From assembly GCF_021166475.1 (NCBI RefSeq), contig NZ_JAJOYS010000003.1, positions 248,001 to 312,000 of the forward strand: DNA of 64,000 nucleotides, in the 5' to 3' direction. Position numbers and translations under genes: made by a program. This DNA comes from Pelagibacterium xiamenense. Lineage in GTDB: Bacteria; Pseudomonadota; Alphaproteobacteria; Rhizobiales; Devosiaceae. The notes under the pieces were generated by a model. The model did no database searches. It saw only the letters and a list, made by a program, of their open reading frames with translations, and was not told the DNA's origin. Below are positions 1 to 9,679 of this stretch, piece by piece (position 1 is the first letter of the stretch; each line of letters begins with the position of its first letter).

Positions 1-2
1 TC

Positions 3-314
3 GACCCGGCACGACACAATGTGCCGTCCTTTCCCCTGACCATCGGCTATGCGGGGCAGAGCCTGCTTGTCACAATCGCGCCCGACACCCCGGCCGGGTC
101 CGAATTGTCCGCATTCGCCGAGGGCCATGGGCTGACGGCGGCAGAGACCGCGATCGCGCTGGGTATCGCCGATGGCAAGACCCAGGCCGAACTCGCCGAA
201 CACCGCGCCGTGAGCATTCACACGGTTCGAAACCAGCTCAAATCCGCGATGTGGAAAATGGGCGTGCACCGGCAAGCCGACGTCGTGCGTATTCTCATCG
301 GCCTCAGGCCATAG
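3..314 (+). CDS. LuxR-type HTH regulator, 3' part (5' end outside window)
   Basis: The reading frame is open to the left edge of the window, so this is the C-terminal part of a longer protein. The last ~65 residues form a LuxR/FixJ-type DNA-binding domain: LTAAETAIALGIADGKTQAE, then a recognition helix around SIHTVRNQLKSAMWK and the closing GVHRQADVV. The GTG at position 21 could serve as a start, but nothing marks it as one. The sensory or receiver part that would tell its signal is not visible. Its last 11 bases overlap the 3' end of the convergent pncC gene. Confidence 0.75.
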   Translation, partial: DPARHNVPSFPLTIGYAGQSLLVTIAPDTPAGSELSAFAEGHGLTAAETAIALGIADGKTQAELAEHRAVSIHTVRNQLKSAMWKMGVHRQADVVRILIGLRP

Positions 315-795
315 CTTCAAGGACCATCCTGAGCGCAACCCGAACCGTTTCCGCGCGCACCCGGTCCCGCCCGATATCACCGAACCGGCGCTGTTCGTGA
401 ACAGTTGCCGTGGCGCTTGCGAACCCGAAATGGACAAGCCCTACCGGCTTTTCGAGGCTGCCGCCGCCAGGCCCGGCGACACCGGTGACGGCAATCGCGA
501 AATCGGTCTGCGCGGTCCGGCGGGCGCCTTCGGCCATGGCGCGGGCGACTTCGGGCGAAACCGCCCCGTGATGCGCGATCAGGTCCTCCGGAACACCGAT
601 CATGGCCGTCTTGGCCGCGTTCGAATAGGTGACGAAGCCGCCATAGAGAATGTCCGACGAGCCGGGCACCGCCGTGATCGCACCGGCGATAAGCCCGCCG
701 GTGCAGCTCTCGGCGGTCGCAAGGGTGGCTCCTGCCGCGCGAAGCGCGTCATTGACGGCCTGGGCAAGATCGTAAAGCGCGGGATCTATCCTCAT
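304..795 (-). CDS. pncC: Nicotinamide-nucleotide amidohydrolase, CinA C-terminal family
   Basis: A 163-residue stand-alone CinA C-terminal domain. This family deamidates nicotinamide mononucleotide to nicotinate mononucleotide in the NAD salvage/recycling pathway, in the cytoplasm. Visible family motifs are ATAESCTGGLIAGAITAVPG near residues 25-44 (with the SCTGG segment) and AVTGVAGPGGG near residue 103. The N-terminal MoCF-like domain of full-length CinA is absent, as is usual for the short PncC form. It starts 3 bases after the ispDF stop codon, so the two are almost certainly co-transcribed. In Rhizobiales this ispDF-cinA neighbourhood is common. Confidence 0.9.
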   Translation of the reverse strand: MRIDPALYDLAQAVNDALRAAGATLATAESCTGGLIAGAITAVPGSSDILYGGFVTYSNAAKTAMIGVPEDLIAHHGAVSPEVARAMAEGARRTAQTDFAIAVTGVAGPGGGSLEKPVGLVHFGFASATATVHEQRRFGDIGRDRVRAETVRVALRMVLEAMA

Positions 796-798
796 CGC

Positions 799-1989
799 CT
801 ATCCTTTCGGTAACTCGATGGTGGCAACGGCATGCGCGGCGATCCCTTCCTCGCGCCCGGTAAACCCCAGGCGTTCCGACGTTGTTGCCTTGACGGCAAC
901 GCGGCCGGCATCGATCCCGGCGATTTGGGCGATCCGGTGCCGTATCGATGTCACATGTGGCCCGATTTTCGGGCGTTCGCAGACAATCGTCGCATCGAGG
1001 TGAACGATGCGCCCGCGCCGGGCGAGCACGCGGCCAACGGCGTGTTCGAGAAAGATCCGCGAATCCGCACCCTTCCACTGCGCCTCGCTGGGCGGGAAGT
1101 GCGCGCCGATATCGCCCTCTGCCAGCGCGCCGTAGATCGCGTCCGCAAGGGCGTGAAGGACGACGTCGGCGTCCGAATGGCCCTTGAGCTTCGCAGTGTG
1201 CGGGATCGCGATGTTGCCCAGGACCACGGCGTCGCCCGGCTCGAAAGCGTGCACATCGTAGCCCGCGCCGACCCGTGTTTCCATAAGTCCGTCTCCTGAT
1301 AGCATCCGCTCGGCACGCTCGAAATCGCCCGGCAGCGTGATCTTGATGTTCCGCGTCGAGCCTTCCGACAGCACGACACGCAATCCCGCCCATTCGGCAA
1401 TCGCCGCGTCGTCGGTGAACCCGTCGCTGAATTCGACCGCCCGGCGATGCGCCTTGAGGATGTCGCGATAGCGGAACCCCTGGGGCGTCTGGGCGGCAAA
1501 GAGTTGGGTGCGGTCCTCGGTGCCGCCCACGGTCTTGCCGTCGACCGAACGCTTGATGGTGTCGGTGACGAGCGTCACGGGCACGGCGCCCTCCGCATCG
1601 GCAAGCGCGGTAACGACGCTGTCTACGAGCGAGGCCGAAACGAACGGGCGCGCGGCGTCGTGAATGAGCACGATGTCCGGCGCTGCCGCCTCGAGAGCGT
1701 CGAGCCCGGCAAGACCTGACATTTGCCGCGTCGAACCACCCACGACCGGCGGCAGGAGCTTGTGGTGCGCAAGTCCCAGCGCCTCGTAGAGTGTCTTATG
1801 ATCGGAACCGATGACCGGGAGCACAAGGCTGACACGGTCCATGGCGAGGAACGCCTCGATCGTGCGCGCGAGGAGGGGACGGCCGACGATGGGACGGTAC
1901 TGCTTGGGCAGGCTGTCGCCCTGTGTGGCTGCGCGCGCGCCGGCGCCTCCGGCAACGATGATTACGGCTATGCGATCCAAATGCGACAT
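799..1989 (-). CDS. ispDF: Bifunctional IspD/IspF: MEP cytidylyltransferase + MECDP synthase
   Basis: Fused enzyme of the non-mevalonate (MEP) isoprenoid pathway. The N-terminal ~230 residues are IspD, which joins CTP and 2-C-methyl-D-erythritol 4-phosphate; its nucleotide-binding segment reads VAGGAGARAATQGDSLPKQY. Residues ~236-396 are IspF, which forms the 2,4-cyclodiphosphate; GAGYDVHAF and the metal-ligand stretch GHSDADVVLHAL are visible. I chose the ATG at 1989 (MSHLDRIAVIIV) because the P-loop-like motif then sits at the usual distance from the N-terminus; the frame extends 19 codons further upstream without family resemblance. The fusion is typical of Alphaproteobacteria. It is divergent from dusB across ~180 bp and precedes pncC. 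Confidence 0.93.
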   Translation of the reverse strand: MSHLDRIAVIIVAGGAGARAATQGDSLPKQYRPIVGRPLLARTIEAFLAMDRVSLVLPVIGSDHKTLYEALGLAHHKLLPPVVGGSTRQMSGLAGLDALEAAAPDIVLIHDAARPFVSASLVDSVVTALADAEGAVPVTLVTDTIKRSVDGKTVGGTEDRTQLFAAQTPQGFRYRDILKAHRRAVEFSDGFTDDAAIAEWAGLRVVLSEGSTRNIKITLPGDFERAERMLSGDGLMETRVGAGYDVHAFEPGDAVVLGNIAIPHTAKLKGHSDADVVLHALADAIYGALAEGDIGAHFPPSEAQWKGADSRIFLEHAVGRVLARRGRIVHLDATIVCERPKIGPHVTSIRHRIAQIAGIDAGRVAVKATTSERLGFTGREEGIAAHAVATIELPKG

Positions 1990-2054
1990 GTTAGATGGCG
2001 CTGCCCCTTCCAAGACTGCGCATTGCTCTATCCCCGGGCGGGGCACAGCACAAG

Positions 2055-2069
2055 GTCAGCGTCGCTGAC
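2055..2069. repeat. Inverted repeat in the ispDF-dusB divergent gap
   Basis: GTCAGC and GCTGAC arms separated by 3 bases lie in the ~180-bp gap between divergent ispDF and dusB. This could be an operator or simply a short hairpin. I see no clear -35/-10 pair around it. Confidence 0.4.
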
Positions 2070-2167
2070 TTTCGTAAACCCCAGGCGCAATGAGCCATTG
2101 AATTGACGCGAGTTTTGACTAATCTGTCATCAATGAAGGCGCTTTGAGCAGTTTTAAGGCATAGCAC

Positions 2168-3166
2168 TTGGCAAATCCTGCCTCCACAATAAGCATAGGC
2201 AATGTCCTTCTGTCCAATCGGGCATTTCTCGCACCGATGGCAGGGATTACCGACCGCCCAATGCGCGACATCGCGGCGCGGTTCGGTGCCGGGCTTGTCG
2301 TCTCCGAAATGATCGCCAGCGCCGCCCTGAGCACCGGGCAGGCGGACATGGTCCGCAAGACGCGCAAGAGCGCTGGGCTGCCGCACGTCATCCAGCTCGC
2401 CGGCTGCGAGGCCGAATGGCTCGTGAAGGGCGTGCGGATCGCGGAGGAGGCCGGCGCCGACGTCATCGACCTCAATCTCGGATGCCCCTCCAAGCGTGTC
2501 ACCAACGGCTTCGCCGGATCGGCTCTGATGCGCGTGCCCGACGTCGCGCTGCGCCTGATCGAAGCCACGGTCAACGCGACGCACCTGCCCGTGACGGTCA
2601 AGATGCGCCTCGGCTGGGACGACGACAATCTCAACGCCGCCGACATCGCAAAAAGCGCTGAAAGCGCAGGCGTCAAAATGGTGACCGTCCACGGGCGGAC
2701 GCGTCAGCAGTTCTATAAGGGCGAGGCGCGTTGGCACCTTGTCCGTCCGGTGGTTGAAGCGGTGTCCATTCCCGTTGTCGTCAACGGCGATATCACTTCG
2801 TCCGAGGCCGCGCGCACGGCGCTTGCCCAATCCGGTGCCGATGCCGTCATGATCGGGCGAGGGGGCCAGGGGCGGCCCTGGCTTGTCGGGCAGATCGGCG
2901 CTTCGCTTTGCGGGACGCCGGCAGCCGACGCGCCAACCGGCGACGCGCTGGTCCGGCTCGTCTCCGACCACTATGACGACATGCTCGAGGAATACGGCAC
3001 GGCGCTCGGCGTCCGCGTGGCGCGCAAGCAGATAGGCTGGTACCTCGATGCGCTCGGCTCGGCCGATCCGGCGCTGCGTCGCCGGGCGATGACGGCAGAC
3101 GACCCCGCCCAAGTGCGCGCCATGCTGCCCGACCTTATCGGCGCCCAATGGAGCCAAGCCGCATGA
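2168..3166 (+). CDS. dusB: tRNA-dihydrouridine synthase DusB
   Basis: FMN-dependent reductase that converts uridines in the tRNA D-loop to dihydrouridine. The 332-residue protein shows the TIM-barrel start [15 protein letters not shown] and the family signature [19 protein letters not shown] near residue 102, with the catalytic cysteine. The start is a TTG: a stop codon lies in the same frame just three bases upstream (2162-2164), so no longer form is possible. It overlaps ntrB by ATGA (3163-3166), giving the dusB-ntrB-ntrC arrangement widespread in Alphaproteobacteria and gammaproteobacterial dusB-fis-like contexts. It is probably the first gene of the ntr transcript. Confidence 0.93.
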   Translation: MANPASTISIGNVLLSNRAFLAPMAGITDRPMRDIAARFGAGLVVSEMIASAALSTGQADMVRKTRKSAGLPHVIQLAGCEAEWLVKGVRIAEEAGADVIDLNLGCPSKRVTNGFAGSALMRVPDVALRLIEATVNATHLPVTVKMRLGWDDDNLNAADIAKSAESAGVKMVTVHGRTRQQFYKGEARWHLVRPVVEAVSIPVVVNGDITSSEAARTALAQSGADAVMIGRGGQGRPWLVGQIGASLCGTPAADAPTGDALVRLVSDHYDDMLEEYGTALGVRVARKQIGWYLDALGSADPALRRRAMTADDPAQVRAMLPDLIGAQWSQAA

Positions 3167-4278
3167 GCGCCGCGTTGAGTATCGATCTTCAGACCGCCAT
3201 CCTGCAATCCTTGCCCCAACCGGTTATCGTCTGTGGGCAAGAAGGGGCGATCATATTCGCGAACTACGCTGCTGAAGCGTTCTTCCAGGCATCCTCGAGC
3301 ATTCTGACGCGCCAGAAGCTCTCGGATTTCATCGCCTTTGGCTCCCCGATACTGAGCCTCATCGACAGCGTGCTTAACCGCCACGCCTCGATGATCGAAT
3401 ATCGCGTGCAGATCGGCTCCTCGCGAATGAACGAGGACCGGATCGCCGACGTCTACGCGAGCCCTATCCCGGAAATCGACGGCTATGTGACGCTGATCTT
3501 CCAGGAACGCACAATGGCCGACAAGATCGACCGCCAGCTCGTTTCGCGCGGCGCCGCGCGGTCGGTGACGGGCCTTGCGGCGATGCTGGCGCACGAAATC
3601 AAGAACCCGCTTTCGGGCATTCGCGGCGCCTCGCAACTGCTCGAGCAATCGGCGACAGGGGACGACCGCTCGCTGGCGCGGCTGATCCGCGACGAAACCG
3701 ACAGGATCGTCGATCTGGTGGACCGTATGGAAGTCTTCGGCGACGAACGGCCCGTCGATCGCAGCCCGATCAACATTCACGTGGTGCTCGAGCGCGTAAA
3801 GCTGCTCGCCGCCAATGGCGTCGCCAAGGGCGTCACGTTTTCCGAGGAGTACGACCCAAGCCTGCCACCGGTGCTCGGCAATCGTGACCAGCTCATTCAG
3901 GTCTTCCTGAACCTTATCAAGAATGCGGCAGAAGCCCTTGATAGAACGGCAAAACCGGAAATTCGGATCGCAACGGCGTTTCGTCCGGGCATCCGCATCA
4001 GCGTTACCGGAGTGTCCCAGCGAATCTCGTTGCCGCTCGAAATTGTGATCGAAGACAACGGCCCCGGCGTTCCTGCCGACATCCTGCCGTTCCTTTTCGA
4101 TCCTTTCGTCACCACCAAACTCAGCGGCTCGGGTCTGGGACTGGCGCTCGTCGCCAAGATCGTGGGCGATCATGGAGGAGTGATCGACTGCGAAAGCCGC
4201 CCGGGACGTACGCGTTTCCGCATTCTGCTTCCTGTCGCAAAACCCGGCGATGCTCAATCCAGTGAGAGCGAACAATAG
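3163..4278 (+). CDS. ntrB: Nitrogen regulation sensor histidine kinase NtrB
   Basis: Cytoplasmic sensor kinase/phosphatase (GlnL family, 371 aa) that controls NtrC phosphorylation in response to PII protein and hence nitrogen status. An N-terminal PAS domain spans about residues 10-110. The H-box [16 protein letters not shown] holds the phospho-accepting His144. The ATP-binding domain shows the N-box [17 protein letters not shown] and GSGLGLAL. The ATG at 3163 overlaps the dusB stop codon by four bases (ATGA), which argues for translational coupling and for this start rather than the ATG at 3148. No membrane segment is seen. ntrC follows 2 bases after the stop. Confidence 0.94.
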   Translation: MSAALSIDLQTAILQSLPQPVIVCGQEGAIIFANYAAEAFFQASSSILTRQKLSDFIAFGSPILSLIDSVLNRHASMIEYRVQIGSSRMNEDRIADVYASPIPEIDGYVTLIFQERTMADKIDRQLVSRGAARSVTGLAAMLAHEIKNPLSGIRGASQLLEQSATGDDRSLARLIRDETDRIVDLVDRMEVFGDERPVDRSPINIHVVLERVKLLAANGVAKGVTFSEEYDPSLPPVLGNRDQLIQVFLNLIKNAAEALDRTAKPEIRIATAFRPGIRISVTGVSQRISLPLEIVIEDNGPGVPADILPFLFDPFVTTKLSGSGLGLALVAKIVGDHGGVIDCESRPGRTRFRILLPVAKPGDAQSSESEQ

Positions 4279-4280
4279 CC

Positions 4281-5729
<1,449 letters not shown>

Positions 5730-5770
5730 GAACGGACGGACCCTCACCGCAGGCTCGCGCGTTCGACCCT

Positions 5771-5795
5771 CAAATCGCTCCACTGGAGCGATTTG
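5771..5795. repeat. Perfect 12-bp inverted repeat, REP-like, between ntrC and ntrY
   Basis: Arms CAAATCGCTCCA and TGGAGCGATTTG surround a single central C, and both ends are flanked by ACCCT on the same strand. It lies in the 190-bp ntrC-ntrY gap, about 40 bases after the ntrC stop. No T-tract follows, so it does not look like an intrinsic terminator. The form is that of a dispersed intergenic palindrome; only one copy occurs in this window. Confidence 0.7.
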
Positions 5796-5899
5796 ACCCT
5801 GCGGGTCGGGTCTCACTGTAGCATTTTGGCAACAAGTGGCTTGAACCGGATCGCGAGTTGCGCGAGACTCCGCGCCCTGAGCTGTCGGCAAGAAAGGGA

Positions 5900-5915
5900 G
5901 GCGCCATAAGGCGCC
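5900..5915 (+). promoter_or_regulatory. Hairpin between the ntrY Shine-Dalgarno and its start codon
   Basis: GGCGCC-ATAA-GGCGCC forms a 6-bp GC-only stem with a four-base loop. The SD-like GGGAGG (5896-5901) overlaps its first two bases, and the ATG follows at 5920. The linear SD-to-ATG distance of 18 is too long, so either the folded stem brings the two together or it masks the SD. This suggests structure-dependent translation of ntrY. Confidence 0.5.
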
Positions 5916-5919
5916 ATTT

Positions 5920-8235
5920 ATGACGAAGGCGATCCCCGAACCGTCCAAAACCGCGCGGCAGATTCCGGGGCGGGCCCTATTCCAGAACAACCGGCTGATA
6001 CGGCAGATCGGCTTCGTCGTCGTGCTGGTCGCTGTCCTTGTGGCCTCGGCCTCGTTCCTCGTGATGAGCGGGGCGGCGCCTATCGATCCAAGCCCGGAGG
6101 TCTGGACCTATATCTGGATCGCCAACGCGATCCTCATAACGCTCGTCATCGCGCTGGTTCTCACCGAAATCGTGATGCTGGTTCAGGCGCGCGTGCGGCG
6201 CCAGGCCGGCGCGCGCCTGCAGGTGCGCATCGTCGCGATGTTCGCGATCATCGCGGCAGGCCCCGCCTTCATCGTGGCCGTTGTTGCAACGCTCGCGCTC
6301 AACCAGGGGCTCGACCAGTGGTTTTCCGAACGGACGCGTTCGATGGTGGAAAGCTCCCGGCTGGTTGCGCGCTCCTATATGCTCGAGCACGCCCAGGTGC
6401 TGCGCGACGACATCATCTGGATGGCGACCGAGCTCGAAGACGCGCGCGACACTTATGCGACCGACAGAGAGCGTTTCCAGCGCATTCTCACAGCCCTCGC
6501 AACGACACGTTCGCTGCCCTATACGAGCATCGTCGATTCGACAGGCGACACGCTGCTGCGGGCCGAAATCAACGTGCCGGGCGCCCCGCCGCGTGTCCCC
6601 GACGCCGTGCTCGCGGAGGCGGGGGAAGGCACGCCCACCCTCATCGCGCCCGGGTCGACAAGTCTCGTGGGCGCGGTCGTCAGGCTACGCGGTTATACCG
6701 ACGCGTTCCTGTTCGTCGCGCGACCGGTGGATCCCGAGGTCCTGCAATATGTGCGCCTCACCGACGAAAACATCACCGAATACCGGCTCTACGACTCCAA
6801 CCGGCTCGTTTTCCAGATCACGTTCACGCTGATGTATGTGGGCGTTGCGTTCGTGTTCCTTCTGGCCGCGCTCTGGATCGGTATCGCGCTTGCCAATGGC
6901 CTCGTCGATCCGATCCGCAACCTGATGATCGCCTCCAACCGCGTGTCGAGCGGCGACCTCGACGTACAGCTGCCGGTTCCGGGCCGGCGCGGGGATATGC
7001 ACGACCTGACCCTGCGCTTCAACAAGATGACCCAGCAATTGCGTTCCCAGCACGATGCGCTGGTTGCCGCAAGCCAGACTAACGACCAGCGCCGGCAGTT
7101 CACCGAAGCGGTAGTGGAGGGCGTTTCGGCGGGAATTATCGGGCTCGATGCCTTCGGACGCATCACGCTCGTCAACTCCCGCGCCTGCGAGGCCCTGGGA
7201 CAGGACGAGCTCGAATTGATGGACGCGGAGTTGTCCAAGATCGCGCCGGAACTCGCGCCCATCATGGATCGCGCCCAGTCCGCGCGCCGGGGCAGGGTGC
7301 AGGACCAGATACAGCTCGCCACGGGGTTCGACCGCCGTACCTATCAGGTCCGGTTGACCCGCGAAGGGACGATGACAGAATCCAAGGGCTATGTGATTAC
7401 GCTCGACGATATCACCGAGCTGGTCGCGGCGCAGCGCAACAGTGCATGGGCCGACGTCGCCCGCCGTATCGCGCACGAAATCAAGAACCCGCTGACCCCG
7501 ATCCAGCTTTCGGCCGAACGCCTTCGCCGCCGCTATGCGTCCAAGGTCGAGGACGACAGCGACGTCTTCGAGAAATGTATTTCGACCATCGTCCGACAGG
7601 TCGGGGATATCGGCCGCATGGTCGACGAGTTCTCGTCGTTCGCCCGCATGCCCACAGCAACCATCGCGCGCGCCGATCTTACCGACGCCGTACGCCAGGC
7701 GGTGTTCCTCGAGAGCGTCCGTCAGCCCGAGATCGAAATTCGGGCGGACGTGCCCGACGACACGATCGAGGCCTATTTCGATACGCGCCTGATCTCCCAG
7801 GCGCTCACAAATCTCATCAAGAACGCCGTGGAAGCCATTGAATCCGTTGGGATCGATACCATCGACAACCCAGCCGTCACAGTGTCCGCGTCGGCCTTGG
7901 GCGACGAGGCGGTCGTCACCGTGTCCGACAACGGCAAGGGCTGGCCGGACACCGACCGTCACAAGCTTCTCGAGCCCTATATGACGACCCGCGAGAAGGG
8001 CACCGGGCTCGGCCTCGCAATTGTCGCAAAGATCATAGAGCAGCACGGCGGCAGGGTTGACCTGCGCGACGCCGAGCCCGATACAAAGGGCCGCATCGGC
8101 GCCTGCTTTGCGTTCACATTGCCTTTGTACATAAGTGGAAAACAGGCTCCCGACACGCCTGGCGGCTCGCAGCCCGAAGCGTCAGATAAGAACAACGAGG
8201 AGACATCGCGCGTTTCTGCGATGGCATTCAAATAA
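5920..8235 (+). CDS. ntrY: Nitrogen regulation sensor histidine kinase NtrY
   Basis: Membrane-bound sensor kinase (771 aa) of the NtrYX system, linked in Alphaproteobacteria to nitrogen, redox/respiration and envelope control. Three N-terminal membrane segments lie at about residues 30-55, 66-93 and 105-131, followed by an extracytoplasmic sensing region to about 300 and a fourth segment (LMYVGVAFVFLLAALWIGIA). A HAMP, a PAS-like region and the kinase core follow. The H-box [20 protein letters not shown] contains His519, and GTGLGLAIVAKIIEQHGG closes the ATP lid. ntrX starts directly after the stop codon (no gap), so the pair is co-translated. A hairpin sits between SD and ATG. Confidence 0.94.
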   Translation: MTKAIPEPSKTARQIPGRALFQNNRLIRQIGFVVVLVAVLVASASFLVMSGAAPIDPSPEVWTYIWIANAILITLVIALVLTEIVMLVQARVRRQAGARLQVRIVAMFAIIAAGPAFIVAVVATLALNQGLDQWFSERTRSMVESSRLVARSYMLEHAQVLRDDIIWMATELEDARDTYATDRERFQRILTALATTRSLPYTSIVDSTGDTLLRAEINVPGAPPRVPDAVLAEAGEGTPTLIAPGSTSLVGAVVRLRGYTDAFLFVARPVDPEVLQYVRLTDENITEYRLYDSNRLVFQITFTLMYVGVAFVFLLAALWIGIALANGLVDPIRNLMIASNRVSSGDLDVQLPVPGRRGDMHDLTLRFNKMTQQLRSQHDALVAASQTNDQRRQFTEAVVEGVSAGIIGLDAFGRITLVNSRACEALGQDELELMDAELSKIAPELAPIMDRAQSARRGRVQDQIQLATGFDRRTYQVRLTREGTMTESKGYVITLDDITELVAAQRNSAWADVARRIAHEIKNPLTPIQLSAERLRRRYASKVEDDSDVFEKCISTIVRQVGDIGRMVDEFSSFARMPTATIARADLTDAVRQAVFLESVRQPEIEIRADVPDDTIEAYFDTRLISQALTNLIKNAVEAIESVGIDTIDNPAVTVSASALGDEAVVTVSDNGKGWPDTDRHKLLEPYMTTREKGTGLGLAIVAKIIEQHGGRVDLRDAEPDTKGRIGACFAFTLPLYISGKQAPDTPGGSQPEASDKNNEETSRVSAMAFK

Positions 8236-9612
8236 ATGGCCCGTGACGTTCTGATCGTCGATGACGAGGAAGACATCCGCGAACTCATCGCGGGAATTCT
8301 CGAAGACGAAGGCTACGAGCCTCGTCAGGCAAGCGATGCGGATGAAGCGCTCGCCGAGATCGCGCGACGCCGCCCCAACCTTGTTTTCCTCGACATCTGG
8401 ATGCAGGGCTCGCGGCTTGACGGTTTGCAGCTCCTCGACCTTTTGCAGGCGGACCACCCCGACCTGCCGGTCGTCATGATCTCGGGTCATGGCAACGTCG
8501 AAACGGCGGTTTCCGCGATCCGGCGGGGGGCTTACGACTATATCGAGAAGCCCTTCAAGATCGACCGGCTGCTGCTGATCACCCAGCGCGCCATAGAAGC
8601 AAGCAAGCTCAGGATCGAAGTCGCGGACCTCAAGGAGCGGGCCGGCGGCGAATCCGAGCTTGCCGGCGTCTCCGTCGCGATCAACCAGGTCCGTTCGCTC
8701 ATCGAGAAATCCGCCGGGACGCGCTCGCGGGTCTTCATCTCCGGCGGCGCGGGGTCCGGCAAGGGGCTCTGTGCACGGCTGCTGCATCTCAAAAGCCCGC
8801 GCGCGAACGGACCCTTCATAGAGATCAACGCCGCACTCTACGCCCCGGATGAAATTCCCGTTGTCCTCTTCGGCAAGGAAAACCGGGACAAGAGCGGCGT
8901 AAGAACCGAAGTCGGCGCGCTCGAACGCGCCCATGGCGGCACGCTCTATCTGTCCGAGGTGACGGCGCTGCCGCTCGAAGCGCAGACCGCGCTTTTGCGA
9001 ACGCTCGTGGAAAACAAGTTCACCCGCATCAACGGCACGGGCCCCGTTCCCGTCGACGTGCGGATCATTTCCTCGAGCTCCCAGGGCGTCGCCACGCTGA
9101 TCGAGGAGGGCAAGTTCCGCTCGGACCTGTTCCACCGGCTTTCGGTGGTGCCGCTGCAACTGACGCCGCTGCGCGAACGCCGCGAGGATATCCCCGCGCT
9201 CGTCGATCTCTTCGTCGCCCAGCTCTCGCGCATGCACAATTTGCCGCGCTTCGTTTTCGGCGACGACGCCATTGCCGTTCTTCAGGGACAGGACTGGCCC
9301 GGCAACGCCAGGCAGCTGCGGAACGCCATCGAACGGCTACTGATCCTTGTGCGCGACCAGAAGCCTGCGGATAACGTAATCACCGCCACCATGCTGCCCT
9401 CCGATATTTCCGAAGTTCTCCCCACAATCGGGGACACCGATTCCTCGGCGCACCTCATGAGCCTGCCCCTGCGCGACGCGCGCGAAGTCTTTGAACGGCA
9501 ATACCTGATCGCCCAGATCGAGCGGTTCGGCGGCAATATTTCAAAGACCGCGGAATTTGTCGGCATGGAGCGCAGCGCTCTGCACCGCAAGATCAAGTCA
9601 TTGGGGCTTTAG
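8236..9612 (+). CDS. ntrX: Response regulator NtrX with a degenerate AAA+ domain
   Basis: Response regulator paired with NtrY (458 aa). The receiver domain is intact: acidic residues in VDDEED and Asp53 in LVFLDIWMQG. The central domain has a Walker A-like GGAGSGKG, but where NtrC carries GAFTGA this protein reads ENRDKSGVRTEVGALE, and the Walker B position reads LYLSEV with Ser in place of Asp. The C-terminus is a Fis-type helix-turn-helix (GGNISKTAEFVGMERSALHR). From family knowledge, loss of GAFTGA precludes classical sigma-54 activation, so this NtrX likely acts by DNA binding on sigma-70 promoters. trkA follows after 67 bp. Confidence 0.93.
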   Translation: MARDVLIVDDEEDIRELIAGILEDEGYEPRQASDADEALAEIARRRPNLVFLDIWMQGSRLDGLQLLDLLQADHPDLPVVMISGHGNVETAVSAIRRGAYDYIEKPFKIDRLLLITQRAIEASKLRIEVADLKERAGGESELAGVSVAINQVRSLIEKSAGTRSRVFISGGAGSGKGLCARLLHLKSPRANGPFIEINAALYAPDEIPVVLFGKENRDKSGVRTEVGALERAHGGTLYLSEVTALPLEAQTALLRTLVENKFTRINGTGPVPVDVRIISSSSQGVATLIEEGKFRSDLFHRLSVVPLQLTPLRERREDIPALVDLFVAQLSRMHNLPRFVFGDDAIAVLQGQDWPGNARQLRNAIERLLILVRDQKPADNVITATMLPSDISEVLPTIGDTDSSAHLMSLPLRDAREVFERQYLIAQIERFGGNISKTAEFVGMERSALHRKIKSLGL

Positions 9613-9625
9613 GCAATTTTTGCAT

Positions 9626-9637
9626 CGTGCTAGCACG
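9626..9637. repeat. 12-bp palindrome between ntrX and trkA
   Basis: CGTGCTAGCACG is a perfect palindrome 14 bases after the ntrX stop and about 42 bases before the trkA start. It could be an operator for trkA-trkH. A terminator is unlikely because no T-run follows. Confidence 0.4.
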
Positions 9638-9679
9638 CGATTTAAGGCGCGGCCCAACGGGCAATCCAGGAGAACATGA

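Noticed and set aside
9601-9679. Sigma-54 promoter upstream of trkA
   Set aside because: AGGCAATTTTTGC has GG and GC elements, but only 8 instead of 10 bases between them.
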